Below, piece after piece: positions 1-5,401 of a stretch of DNA of 5,401 nt. Position 1 is the first letter of the stretch; the number at the start of each line of letters is the position of its first letter. The notes beneath the pieces were generated by a model that did not search any database, was not told the DNA's origin, and saw only the letters and a list, made by a program, of their open reading frames with translations. Made by a program: the position numbers and the translations under genes. This DNA is from a candidate division WWE3 bacterium. Lineage in GTDB: Bacteria; Patescibacteriota; WWE3; UBA101185; UBA10185. The stretch is taken from contig JAGQNX010000020.1 in the NCBI GenBank assembly GCA_020427865.1, positions 1 to 5,401 on the forward strand, read 5' to 3'.

Positions 1-243
1 AACAGTTCCCCCACCTATTGATAAGCTTTCACCTGTATACTTATGATTTCGTATAATTTGCATAATTGCATTTTCGGCTCCTCCTTCTAACATTGCGTAC
101 ATTTGACTTTGTGTGTAATAGCCCACGTTATCTGCTGTACTATTTATAGTTATTAACACTCCTGTTGTAACTATTACTAGAGCTATAGTTGAAAATACTA
201 AAAGTGTTACTAAAGCTGATCCTTTTTCATTTATCTTTATCAT
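1..243 (-). CDS. PilX/GspK-like minor pseudopilin, 3' end outside window (partial)
   Basis: The first 81 codons of a gene that reads off the window start, too short to have been called as a complete ORF. It begins MIKINEKGSALVTLLVF: a short charged leader, a Gly8/Ser9 junction resembling a prepilin peptidase site, then a hydrophobic helix at about residues 9-33 and a polar region (YYTQSQMYAMLEGGAENA). The residue at mature position +5 is Thr13, not the Glu found in ordinary pilins. PilX and GspK family members characteristically lack that Glu, which fits a subunit at the extreme tip of the pilus or pseudopilus. Its ATG shares four bases (ATGA) with the TGA stop of the preceding J/W-like gene, so translation is probably coupled. 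It occupies the K/X position of an H-I-J-K order. The family call rests on the N-terminus and the gene order; most of the globular domain is not visible. Confidence 0.72.
   Translation of the reverse strand, partial: MIKINEKGSALVTLLVFSTIALVIVTTGVLITINSTADNVGYYTQSQMYAMLEGGAENAIMQIIRNHKYTGESLSIGGGTV
240..243 (-). other. ATGA stop/start overlap between the J/W-like and K/X-like genes
   Basis: On the minus strand the ATG of the downstream gene (243-241) overlaps the TGA of the upstream gene (242-240). The only upstream purine match is a weak TAGG about 8 nt before the ATG. The overlap therefore suggests translational coupling by re-initiation, which would keep the two minor pilins in similar amounts. 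Confidence 0.8.
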
Positions 244-749
244 CTTGTGCCTATTGTTGTAGAAATATCTATTTGACGTTGTTCCCCACGTACCTGTCCT
301 ACAGTGGTTAGTGTAAAACTTAATTGTATAGCATCATGTGCTGCGGAGTTTCCTAAACGCAAGATGTTTAAGTTAGATATTTGTGTTTGGTTTCCGTTTA
401 CATTATGCGTGCCTGTAGCGTCAGCAAGTTGTAAATTTGTACCACTTAAATCGTATTGATACGTTGTACCTCCAATGGTTAGTGTTAGCCTGTTACCTAA
501 GTTACCTCCATTTGCGGGAAATGTAATTGCATCCGCTCTCTTTAAGTCATAACTTATTCTGCTAACAATAAATGCGGTGTCTTGTTCTAAACTTGATACT
601 GTATCAACTTCTTGCCTCAAATCTAACGTAGAAACTAGTAGTTCTGTAAATACTACTAGCAGTATAGACAATAAGCCTAAATAAATTAGCATTTCAACTA
701 TAGTAACTCCTTTATTGTTTAGTTTAGTTGTAAGTACTTTATTTCTCAT
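240..749 (-). CDS. PilW/GspJ-like minor pseudopilin
   Basis: A 169-residue prepilin-like protein. It has a basic leader (MRNKVLTTKLNNKG) that would be cleaved after Gly14, then VTIVEMLIYLGLLSILLVVF with Glu19 at the conserved +5 position and a single membrane helix at about residues 15-41. The first mature residue is Val rather than the usual Phe. The region after the helix (SSLEQDTAFIVSRISYDLKRADAI, about residues 52-75) matches the amphipathic helix of GspJ/PilW proteins, whose typical form is an 'R..yDl.rA..i' segment. A beta-rich C-terminal domain follows (GNRLTLTIGGTTYQYD, NLNILRLG, IQLSFTLTT) and ends in ISTTIGTR, a GspJ-like ending. The expected role is as part of the inner-membrane and tip complex that primes pilus assembly. 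It overlaps both neighbours by ATGA. No clear Shine-Dalgarno precedes its ATG. The J/W assignment rests on sequence style and on its third place among the four pilin genes. Confidence 0.8.
   Translation of the reverse strand: MRNKVLTTKLNNKGVTIVEMLIYLGLLSILLVVFTELLVSTLDLRQEVDTVSSLEQDTAFIVSRISYDLKRADAITFPANGGNLGNRLTLTIGGTTYQYDLSGTNLQLADATGTHNVNGNQTQISNLNILRLGNSAAHDAIQLSFTLTTVGQVRGEQRQIDISTTIGTR
746..749 (-). other. ATGA stop/start overlap between the propeller pilin and the J/W-like gene
   Basis: The ATG at 749-747 overlaps the TGA at 748-746. The upstream bases (TTAATTACTTACC) contain no Shine-Dalgarno match, so expression of the J/W-like gene probably depends on ribosomes finishing the propeller pilin gene. 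Confidence 0.8.
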
Positions 750-2590
750 GGTAAGTAATTAACACTAAAATATTCTAATACTGGTGTTGCAGTGCCGTCG
801 CCATAGAAGAAAGCTTTAATTTTAAAATAACGAGCTTCATTGACATTTAATGGTATGTGTCCTGGATCTTCATAGTAGGTTGCACTTGTGCCATCGGGTC
901 CTACATATGTATAGGTAACATCATCAGTGCTAAGACCTACTTGTAGTTTAAAGTCTGTACCTGCAGGCTCTTGGTAAATAAAATCTATATAATTCCATGT
1001 TACGGTTGCATTTGCGTTACGTCTGTCAGAAGTATATTCTCCATATGTTTCGTATAAACCTCCACTTGTGCCTCCCTCTAGTATAAGGATTTCATTGCTA
1101 TTGTTATTCACCATATAGGCATAGTTACCCTGCACAAATATATCGTCACTAGTATCTAGGTTAAATGTTCCAACTAAGCTGGGTGACGCCAAATTAGAAA
1201 TGTTTAACGCTGTAAATTCTGCGGAACCATTAGATGTAGATAAAAAGGCATAATTACCTATTATGTTTATACCTGTTACTGTGCCTCCTACATCGTAACC
1301 TCCAACAAGTGTGGGTGATGCTTGGTTGGATATGTTAACTATCTCAAAGTCATTTCCAGTACCACTTGCAAGACCTAAATAAGCATAACTTCCACTAACC
1401 ACTATTGATTCTCCATTTGCACCACCTGCGGAATCATAAAAACCTGCAAGTGTAGGTGCTGCAGGTACCGTAATATTTAATATTACAGTTTCTAAATTGT
1501 CTGTAGCTAAATATGCATAATTGCCTTCTATTTTTATGTCGTTTACATCTGCACCGTTTTCATAACTCCCTACTTCTAAAGGTAATGCAGGGTTTGTAAC
1601 ATTTACTACGTACATTTCTGCACTTCCTCCCGAGCTGTCTTTTGCTACATACACAAAATTGCCTGATTTTGCAATTGCAAATGCGTCCTTGTTGTTTCCT
1701 AAATCGCGTGTTCCAACAATTGTAGGTGCATTTTTATTTGTTATATTTATTATAGTTAGCTCGGCGTTGTTTACACCCGTTGCCAAATAGGCGTAGTTTC
1801 CGTCGATCACCATGTCATATACAATATTACCTATTTCTACTCCACTTATTTTTGTTAATGCTATAGGATTTGTTGCGTCTATAATAGTAAATTCGTGCCC
1901 CGAAGTGGTTTCTTGTGTTAGGTACCCATAATTGCCAATTATTGTAAATTTTTTACCATCTCCAGTGCCATCTCCACTAAAAGTGCCCACATTTGCAGGA
2001 TTTGCCCAAGATGTTGCTGTTCCTGTTGCTAGTTGCACCTCACCGTCCCCCACTGCTGTATAAACTATTCCTGTCCCAGAGCCGCTACTAAAACTGTTGT
2101 CTGTTGTTTGAGTCCACGATGTGTTATTTGCATAGCGTGTTAAATAAAAAGTGGACGTAACTTGCCCGTTGTTTGGAAGCGTCCAATCCACATTTACTGT
2201 AACCTTTTTTGTAGATTTATCTAATATACCCCCGCTGGTTACGATATCTAGGTTTGAATTACGATACACATCTTCAATGACTATCTCGCGTGTAAAGTCA
2301 TCAATAGTTTGGGATCCTGCAGCCAGTTGCCATGTATTACTAGTAATTGTGGGATAGTAGGTTCCTACGGTAGCTACATTGCTCCAACCTTCTTCCTTTG
2401 CTAAATAAACTGCATCTATACACTCTTGCATAAAGTTAGACGCTCTAAGTCGTTTTTCGCGATAAGGTCTAGAATCTCTTATACTTACCATGCTTGTTAA
2501 AAAAACGGGTAGCAATATTGCGGCAAGACCTATTGTTATTAATATTTCGACTAAAGAAAACCCTCTTTGCGTATTAAAGTTGTGTGACAT
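746..2590 (-). CDS. PilV/GspI-like minor pilin fused to a seven-repeat LVIVD beta-propeller and C-terminal beta-sandwich
   Basis: A 614-residue modular surface protein. (1) Residues 1-35: leader MSHNFNTQRG, cleavage after Gly10, then FSLVEILITIGLAAILLPVF with Glu15 at +5. (2) Residues about 36-160: a PilV/GspI-like stem with FMQECIDAVYLAKEEGW (53-69), DFTREIVIEDVYRNS (98-112) and TKKVTVNVDW (127-136). (3) Residues about 195-507: seven repeats with GNYAYL-type motifs starting at 219, 264, 310, 356, 400, 445 and 488. Most are followed by an LVIVD-like strand and a segment such as 'NISNQASPTLVGGY'. This resembles the LVIVD repeat (PF08309), known from beta-propeller surface proteins. (4) Residues about 511-614: a likely beta-sandwich with GTDFKLQV, YVGPDGTSATYY and ARYFKIKAF. 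Typical PilV/GspI proteins are below about 200 residues, so most of the mass is accessory. The start is supported by a GGAG six bases upstream. The expected location is the pilus tip, exposed outside the cell. An adhesive or ligand-binding role is inference; no catalytic motif is seen. Confidence 0.88.
   Translation of the reverse strand: MSHNFNTQRGFSLVEILITIGLAAILLPVFLTSMVSIRDSRPYREKRLRASNFMQECIDAVYLAKEEGWSNVATVGTYYPTITSNTWQLAAGSQTIDDFTREIVIEDVYRNSNLDIVTSGGILDKSTKKVTVNVDWTLPNNGQVTSTFYLTRYANNTSWTQTTDNSFSSGSGTGIVYTAVGDGEVQLATGTATSWANPANVGTFSGDGTGDGKKFTIIGNYGYLTQETTSGHEFTIIDATNPIALTKISGVEIGNIVYDMVIDGNYAYLATGVNNAELTIINITNKNAPTIVGTRDLGNNKDAFAIAKSGNFVYVAKDSSGGSAEMYVVNVTNPALPLEVGSYENGADVNDIKIEGNYAYLATDNLETVILNITVPAAPTLAGFYDSAGGANGESIVVSGSYAYLGLASGTGNDFEIVNISNQASPTLVGGYDVGGTVTGINIIGNYAFLSTSNGSAEFTALNISNLASPSLVGTFNLDTSDDIFVQGNYAYMVNNNSNEILILEGGTSGGLYETYGEYTSDRRNANATVTWNYIDFIYQEPAGTDFKLQVGLSTDDVTYTYVGPDGTSATYYEDPGHIPLNVNEARYFKIKAFFYGDGTATPVLEYFSVNYLP
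1070..2002 (-). repeat. Seven degenerate tandem repeats (about 135 nt each) encoding LVIVD-type propeller blades
   Basis: Protein-level repeats at residues about 197-507 of the PilV-like gene. The motifs GNYGYL, GNYAYL, GNFVYV, GNYAYL, GSYAYL, GNYAFL and GNYAYM are spaced 45, 46, 46, 44, 45 and 43 residues apart. Each is followed by a short strand (EFTIID, ELTIIN, MYVVN, TVILN, FEIVN, FTALN, ILILE). The first six then continue with a 'T/S-x-P-x-L-V-G' turn and strand. The seventh lacks this last part, while a copy of it (NPANVGTF, 197-204) lies before repeat 1. That is consistent with a closed seven-bladed ring. The DNA copies are diverged, so this is an old duplication rather than a recent expansion. 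Confidence 0.85.
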
Positions 2591-3083
2591 CTAAAGCTCC
2601 AATTTTATTTACGGTTATTCTATAGTTATTTCCATCTTCACTTACTATATCTACAGAATTTGTTGCAGCATTGTAGTCCACAACTTCTCCACTAACTCGG
2701 CTAAATATTATACTTTGGTTTGGCAAGTTTATGTTTTGAAAGGCTAGCGTTGGTGGAAGGTCTTTTGCTACATTATCTGGATTTAAAGGGGAATATAGGT
2801 CCCCCTTAAAAATTATATATTGGGTTTGTTCAAATCTTACACCAAAGCTATCAGGAAACGCCGACGTATCCAAATCCCCACGCATAGAGCGGCTTTGTTG
2901 GCTCTTAACATTTGATACTATTTCGCTTATTGATGTACCTGTATTATTTGACTGTATAGGTTTTAAAAGGTTAATGCTAGCTGTGGCTACTAAAATTGTA
3001 AAAATCCCCATTGTAATTAACACTTCTACTAGTGTAAATCCATTGTTGTTTTTTACTGCTTTTTGAATCCATTGGCATATCAT
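2574..3083 (-). CDS. GspH/FimT-like minor pseudopilin
   Basis: A 169-residue prepilin. The leader MICQWIQKAVKNNNG would be cut after Gly15, giving FTLVEVLITMGIFTILVATASINLL with Glu20 at +5 and a membrane helix at about residues 16-41. After the helix, ISEIVSNVKSQQSRSMRGD (about 52-70) resembles the helix of GspH/FimT proteins. FGVRFEQTQYIIFKG (80-94) resembles the 'svGv.f....y..f..' strands of the same family. The rest is a small beta-rich domain ending GALDVTQL. It is the first of four pilin genes, the H/FimU position. It starts 16 nt after the platform gene, has no obvious Shine-Dalgarno, and its 3' end overlaps the next gene by 17 nt. An in-frame stop at 3096-3098 limits the start to the ATG at 3083. 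It could instead be a major pilin, but the domain and gene order favour a minor subunit. Confidence 0.8.
   Translation of the reverse strand: MICQWIQKAVKNNNGFTLVEVLITMGIFTILVATASINLLKPIQSNNTGTSISEIVSNVKSQQSRSMRGDLDTSAFPDSFGVRFEQTQYIIFKGDLYSPLNPDNVAKDLPPTLAFQNINLPNQSIIFSRVSGEVVDYNAATNSVDIVSEDGNNYRITVNKIGALDVTQL
2597..2600 (-). promoter_or_regulatory. Ribosome binding site GGAG of the propeller pilin gene
   Basis: The minus strand reads TTGGAGCTTTAGATG, which puts GGAG six bases before the ATG at 2590-2588. The site lies inside the coding sequence of the H-like gene. It is the clearest Shine-Dalgarno in the window and supports this start, because it also places the prepilin cleavage site ten residues from the N-terminus. 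Confidence 0.7.
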
Positions 3084-3099
3084 GGTTTTACTATTTTAT

Positions 3100-4143
3100 T
3101 TATCTAACTCCTATGCTTCCAATCAACTGGTATATAGGTGCGATTATTGACAACATTATTCCACCTATTAAGAACCCTATTATTACTAGCATTGCGGGTT
3201 CCATTAATGTTGTTATGGTCTTTAAATTTTTGGTAACTTTTTCTGAAAATCTAGAAGACATTTCACTCATTGTTTGTTCTAGCTTTCCGCTTGCCTCGCC
3301 TGCTTTTGTTAATGTGATTAGCGTTGGAGGAAAATATTTGCTGCTTTGTTTAAAGCCCTCTGAGAGTTTTCCCCCATCAAGTACAAAAGTCTTCGTTTTA
3401 GCAAGTGCCTCTTTGATGCTTTTGCTATACATTTCATTTTCTATATATTCTATTGCTGTTACGATGGGTATGCCACTTTGAAGGAGTAATCCTAAGCTTT
3501 TTGTTAAGCGCGATAAATCTATAGTACGTGTTAAAGTAGCAATTCCAGGTAATGTAGAAATAAATTCTATTAATTGTGTTTTTTTATAATAATAAAATGC
3601 TACAACTAAACCGATTAGTGCTGCTACTATGGCAAAGAATAATACGGTATTTGTAGTAACAAAATGTGATAAAAAAATAAGGGCTCTTGTTGTTATAGGT
3701 AGTTCTAGCTTAAGCTTAGCAAAAACTTGTGCAACTCTAGGTATAACAAAAAACAAAATAACACCAAAAACTAATACAAAAACACCCATTATAACCATAG
3801 GATACATAAGTGCTGCTAGAATCCTAGCTTTAAACTCCATAGTTTCTTTAATATATTCTTTTATACTTTCTAGTGTTTGCTCTAATGTGCCAGATAGTTC
3901 TGCACTTCTTATTAAATTTATTATTACGGTATTAAAAGCCCCTTCTGTGTTTTCTAAACTATCCGCTATTGTTCTACCTTCTGAAATATCACCTTTTAGA
4001 TGTGTTAATAACCTTTGTGTACTATGATGTGCTTCTTGTTCTAGTGTTTCTATTCCTTCAAGTAGTGGTACTCCTGATGCTACAAAAGTTTGCATGTTAG
4101 TTATAAAATCTAGTTTTTCGGTGTCTTTTAGTCTTATTTTCAT
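3100..4143 (-). CDS. pilC: Type IV pilus/type II secretion inner-membrane platform protein (PilC/GspF family)
   Basis: A 347-residue polytopic membrane protein of the T2SSF family, which anchors the assembly ATPase and guides pilin subunits from the membrane into the growing fibre. Two homologous T2SSF halves are visible. The first covers about residues 14-139 (FITNMQTFVASGVPLLEGIETL, then NLIRSAELSGTLEQTLESI). The second covers about 211-338 (LTKSLGLLLQSGIPIVTAIEYI, then LITLTKAGEASGKLEQTMSEM). The paired 'G-x-P-L/I-x-x-x-I-E' and 'E-x-S-G-x-L-E-Q' motifs are diagnostic. Membrane helices are predicted at about 110-135, 166-186 and 316-338. The protein is shorter than the usual roughly 400 residues because the N-terminal cytoplasmic extension before the first half is almost absent. 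An in-frame stop at 4174-4176 with no start between leaves the ATG at 4143. It begins 7 nt after the ATPase stop. The pilus (PilC) and secretion (GspF) versions cannot be separated by sequence alone. Confidence 0.93.
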   Translation of the reverse strand: MKIRLKDTEKLDFITNMQTFVASGVPLLEGIETLEQEAHHSTQRLLTHLKGDISEGRTIADSLENTEGAFNTVIINLIRSAELSGTLEQTLESIKEYIKETMEFKARILAALMYPMVIMGVFVLVFGVILFFVIPRVAQVFAKLKLELPITTRALIFLSHFVTTNTVLFFAIVAALIGLVVAFYYYKKTQLIEFISTLPGIATLTRTIDLSRLTKSLGLLLQSGIPIVTAIEYIENEMYSKSIKEALAKTKTFVLDGGKLSEGFKQSSKYFPPTLITLTKAGEASGKLEQTMSEMSSRFSEKVTKNLKTITTLMEPAMLVIIGFLIGGIMLSIIAPIYQLIGSIGVR

Positions 4144-4150
4144 ATACTCG

Positions 4151-5401
4151 CTACGCTTCTGTACGTGTGACTCTTAATACTTCTGCAGCCGTTGTAGCCC
4201 CACTTGCTATTTTTTTAATACCATCTTCTAACATTGTGATCATTCCTTCTTTTATAGCTGCTTCTCTAAGCACATCTGCATTTGCCTTTTGCATTACTAA
4301 TTCTCTGATTTCTGGTGTTATTTCTAAAAGTTCAAATATGCCCAAACGTCCTGAGTACCCTGTATGATTACATACAGCACAACCTTTTCCTTCGTATATA
4401 GTTAGTGTTTTCTTTTTACCAAAATGCTTTTTCGTTAAATTTTTGGGTAGTTTAGCCTCGAGCTCTTTTACAGGAACTTCTTTAGAGACTTTACATTTGT
4501 TACAAATTTTTCTTACAAGACGTTGAGCAACTATTATGTTTATTGTCGACGCAACCAAAAACGGTTCTATTTCCATATCTATTAATCTTGGTAATGTGGT
4601 AGCTGCATCGTTTGTATGTAATGTAGAAAGAACCAAGTGTCCTGTCATTGCTGCATTTATTGCAATTCCCGCAGTTTCGGCATCGCGAATTTCCCCTACT
4701 AGGACAATATCTGGATCTTGGCGTAATATAGATTTTAGTCCTGCTGCAAATGTTAAATTTGTTTTTTGGTTAACCTGAATCTGATTTACGCCTTCTATAT
4801 CAAACTCTACTGGATCCTCTATTGTTGTTATGTTTACTTCTCGTTTATTTAGCATTTTTAAAACTGCATAGTTGGTAGTGGTTTTACCGCTACCTGTAGG
4901 ACCTGTGGTTAAAATCATTCCGTGGGGGTTCGAATAAGCCTTAGTAATTTTTTCTAGTGATTGCTCGTCCATACCCAGTTCGCTGAGCGAAAAATCTTTA
5001 CCGTGAGAGGCCAGTAATCTGAGTACGCATTTTTCGCCTTCCACTAGGGGCAATATAGATACACGAATATCTAAATCTTCATATTCCATTTTTCTACGTA
5101 ATTTACCGTCTTGGGCACTTAAATGTTCGTCTGTTCTAAGCTTGGCTAACACCTTAATTCTAGAAACCACATTTTCGTGTACATCTTTTGGTATTTGCAC
5201 TTGATCATGTAACACTCCATCTAATCTAAATCGCACTTGTGAAATGTTTTCGTAAGGCTCTATATGAATATCCGACGCCTTTGTTTCGTATGCGTATTCT
5301 ATAAATAGGTCTACTATATTTGCTATAGATGTTTCACCCTCAGCCTTGTTTATTGATTTGTAATTAAGACCTTCCATCATTTCATTAAATACGGTTTGTA
5401 G
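4151..5401 (-). CDS. pilB: Type IV pilus/type II secretion assembly ATPase (PilB/GspE family), 5' end outside window (partial)
   Basis: A cytoplasmic hexameric ATPase that drives pilin polymerisation together with the PilC/GspF platform. Numbered from the Met at 5380, the visible part holds the N2 domain (ASDIHIEPYE, VRFRLDGVLHD, about residues 35-120), Walker A GPTGSGKT (160-167), the Asp box TTIEDPVE (185-192), Walker B DPDIVLVGEIRD (222-233) and the His box TGHLVLSTLHTND (246-258). It also has the tetracysteine zinc site C293/C296 and C334/C337. All catalytic elements look intact. The reading frame stays open through the last seven codons to the window edge (L-Q-T-V-F-N-E). Full-length relatives are about 550-570 residues with an N-terminal MshEN-type domain, so the true start most likely lies beyond 5401 and the Met at 5380 is internal. 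The zinc site and the neighbouring pilin genes point to an extension ATPase (PilB/GspE) rather than the retraction ATPase PilT. Confidence 0.95.
   Translation of the reverse strand, partial: LQTVFNEMMEGLNYKSINKAEGETSIANIVDLFIEYAYETKASDIHIEPYENISQVRFRLDGVLHDQVQIPKDVHENVVSRIKVLAKLRTDEHLSAQDGKLRRKMEYEDLDIRVSILPLVEGEKCVLRLLASHGKDFSLSELGMDEQSLEKITKAYSNPHGMILTTGPTGSGKTTTNYAVLKMLNKREVNITTIEDPVEFDIEGVNQIQVNQKTNLTFAAGLKSILRQDPDIVLVGEIRDAETAGIAINAAMTGHLVLSTLHTNDAATTLPRLIDMEIEPFLVASTINIIVAQRLVRKICNKCKVSKEVPVKELEAKLPKNLTKKHFGKKKTLTIYEGKGCAVCNHTGYSGRLGIFELLEITPEIRELVMQKANADVLREAAIKEGMITMLEDGIKKIASGATTAAEVLRVTRTEA

Noticed and set aside
240..748. Alternative genetic code (TGA read as Gly, as in Absconditabacteria and Gracilibacteria)
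   Set aside because: TGA codons at 240-242 and 746-748 end proteins at family-appropriate points and form ATGA overlaps. No in-frame TGA interrupts any gene.
1470..1486. A 7-bp inverted repeat, GTAATAT-TTA-ATATTAC, as a possible hairpin or terminator
   Set aside because: It is all but GC-free, lies in the middle of propeller repeat 4 coding sequence, and encodes an ordinary beta strand (VILNIT). It is probably a chance product of AT-rich codons.
2151..2357. Plus-strand open frame of 68 codons opposite the PilV-like stem
   Set aside because: It is short, has no recognisable motif and lies fully within a well-supported gene on the other strand.
3084..3099. An internal promoter or terminator in the gap between the platform and H-like genes
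   Set aside because: The gap is only 16 nt of AT-rich sequence, with no hairpin and no room for -35/-10 elements that I could support.
3113..4027. Two plus-strand open frames (3113-3481 and 3629-4027) opposite the platform gene
   Set aside because: They lie wholly antisense to a strongly supported T2SSF-family gene. Their hydrophobic composition mirrors its membrane helices, and I see no family motif, so they are treated as shadows.
4167..4778. Plus-strand open frames at 4167-4367 and 4536-4778 opposite the ATPase
   Set aside because: Both are antisense to the catalytic core of the ATPase, and neither gives a recognisable protein.
5378..5380. The ATG at 5380 as the true start of the ATPase gene
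   Set aside because: The frame is open upstream to the window edge, and the visible protein lacks the N-terminal domain usual for PilB/GspE. The gene is more likely truncated by the window.

Overview
All six genes in this window lie on the minus strand, in one tightly packed block that runs off both ends. Read in transcription order (high to low coordinates), they are: a type IV pilus/type II secretion assembly ATPase (PilB/GspE family, 5' end outside the window), an inner-membrane platform protein (PilC/GspF family), and four proteins with prepilin-like N-termini that match minor pseudopilins H, I, J and K (FimU/T, PilV, PilW and PilX in pilus terms). The last of these is cut by the window start. 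No intergenic gap exceeds 16 nt and there are three overlaps, two of them ATGA stop/start overlaps, so this looks like a single operon. No promoter, terminator, RNA gene, mobile element or CRISPR array is visible, and no stretch above 300 nt lacks a gene.

The DNA is AT-rich, with mostly A/T-ending codons and the standard code (TGA is used as a stop). The PilV-like gene combines a prepilin helix, an xFMQECIDAV...W segment, a DDFTREIVIEDVYRNS segment and a C-terminal module with GPDGTS...YY and ARYFKIKA. I associate this combination with candidate phyla radiation (Patescibacteria, e.g. Parcubacteria-like) bacteria, which commonly carry compact type IV pilus operons. That assignment is inference from protein style, not from a marker gene.

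The most notable gene is at 746-2590. It encodes a 614-residue minor pilin that carries seven LVIVD-type repeats, about 44-46 residues apart, between its pilin-like N-terminal part and a predicted C-terminal beta-sandwich. The last repeat lacks its final strand, and a matching segment occurs before the first repeat. This is the arrangement expected for a closed seven-bladed beta-propeller. The gene sits in the I/V slot of an H-I-J-K tip cluster, so the product may be a pilus-tip adhesin or sensor. It may play the role that the separate propeller protein PilY1 plays in proteobacterial pili.

Together, the ATPase powers subunit extraction through the PilC platform, and the four minor pilins are expected to form the initiating tip complex. 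The major pilin, prepilin peptidase, PilT and PilMNO are not in the window.
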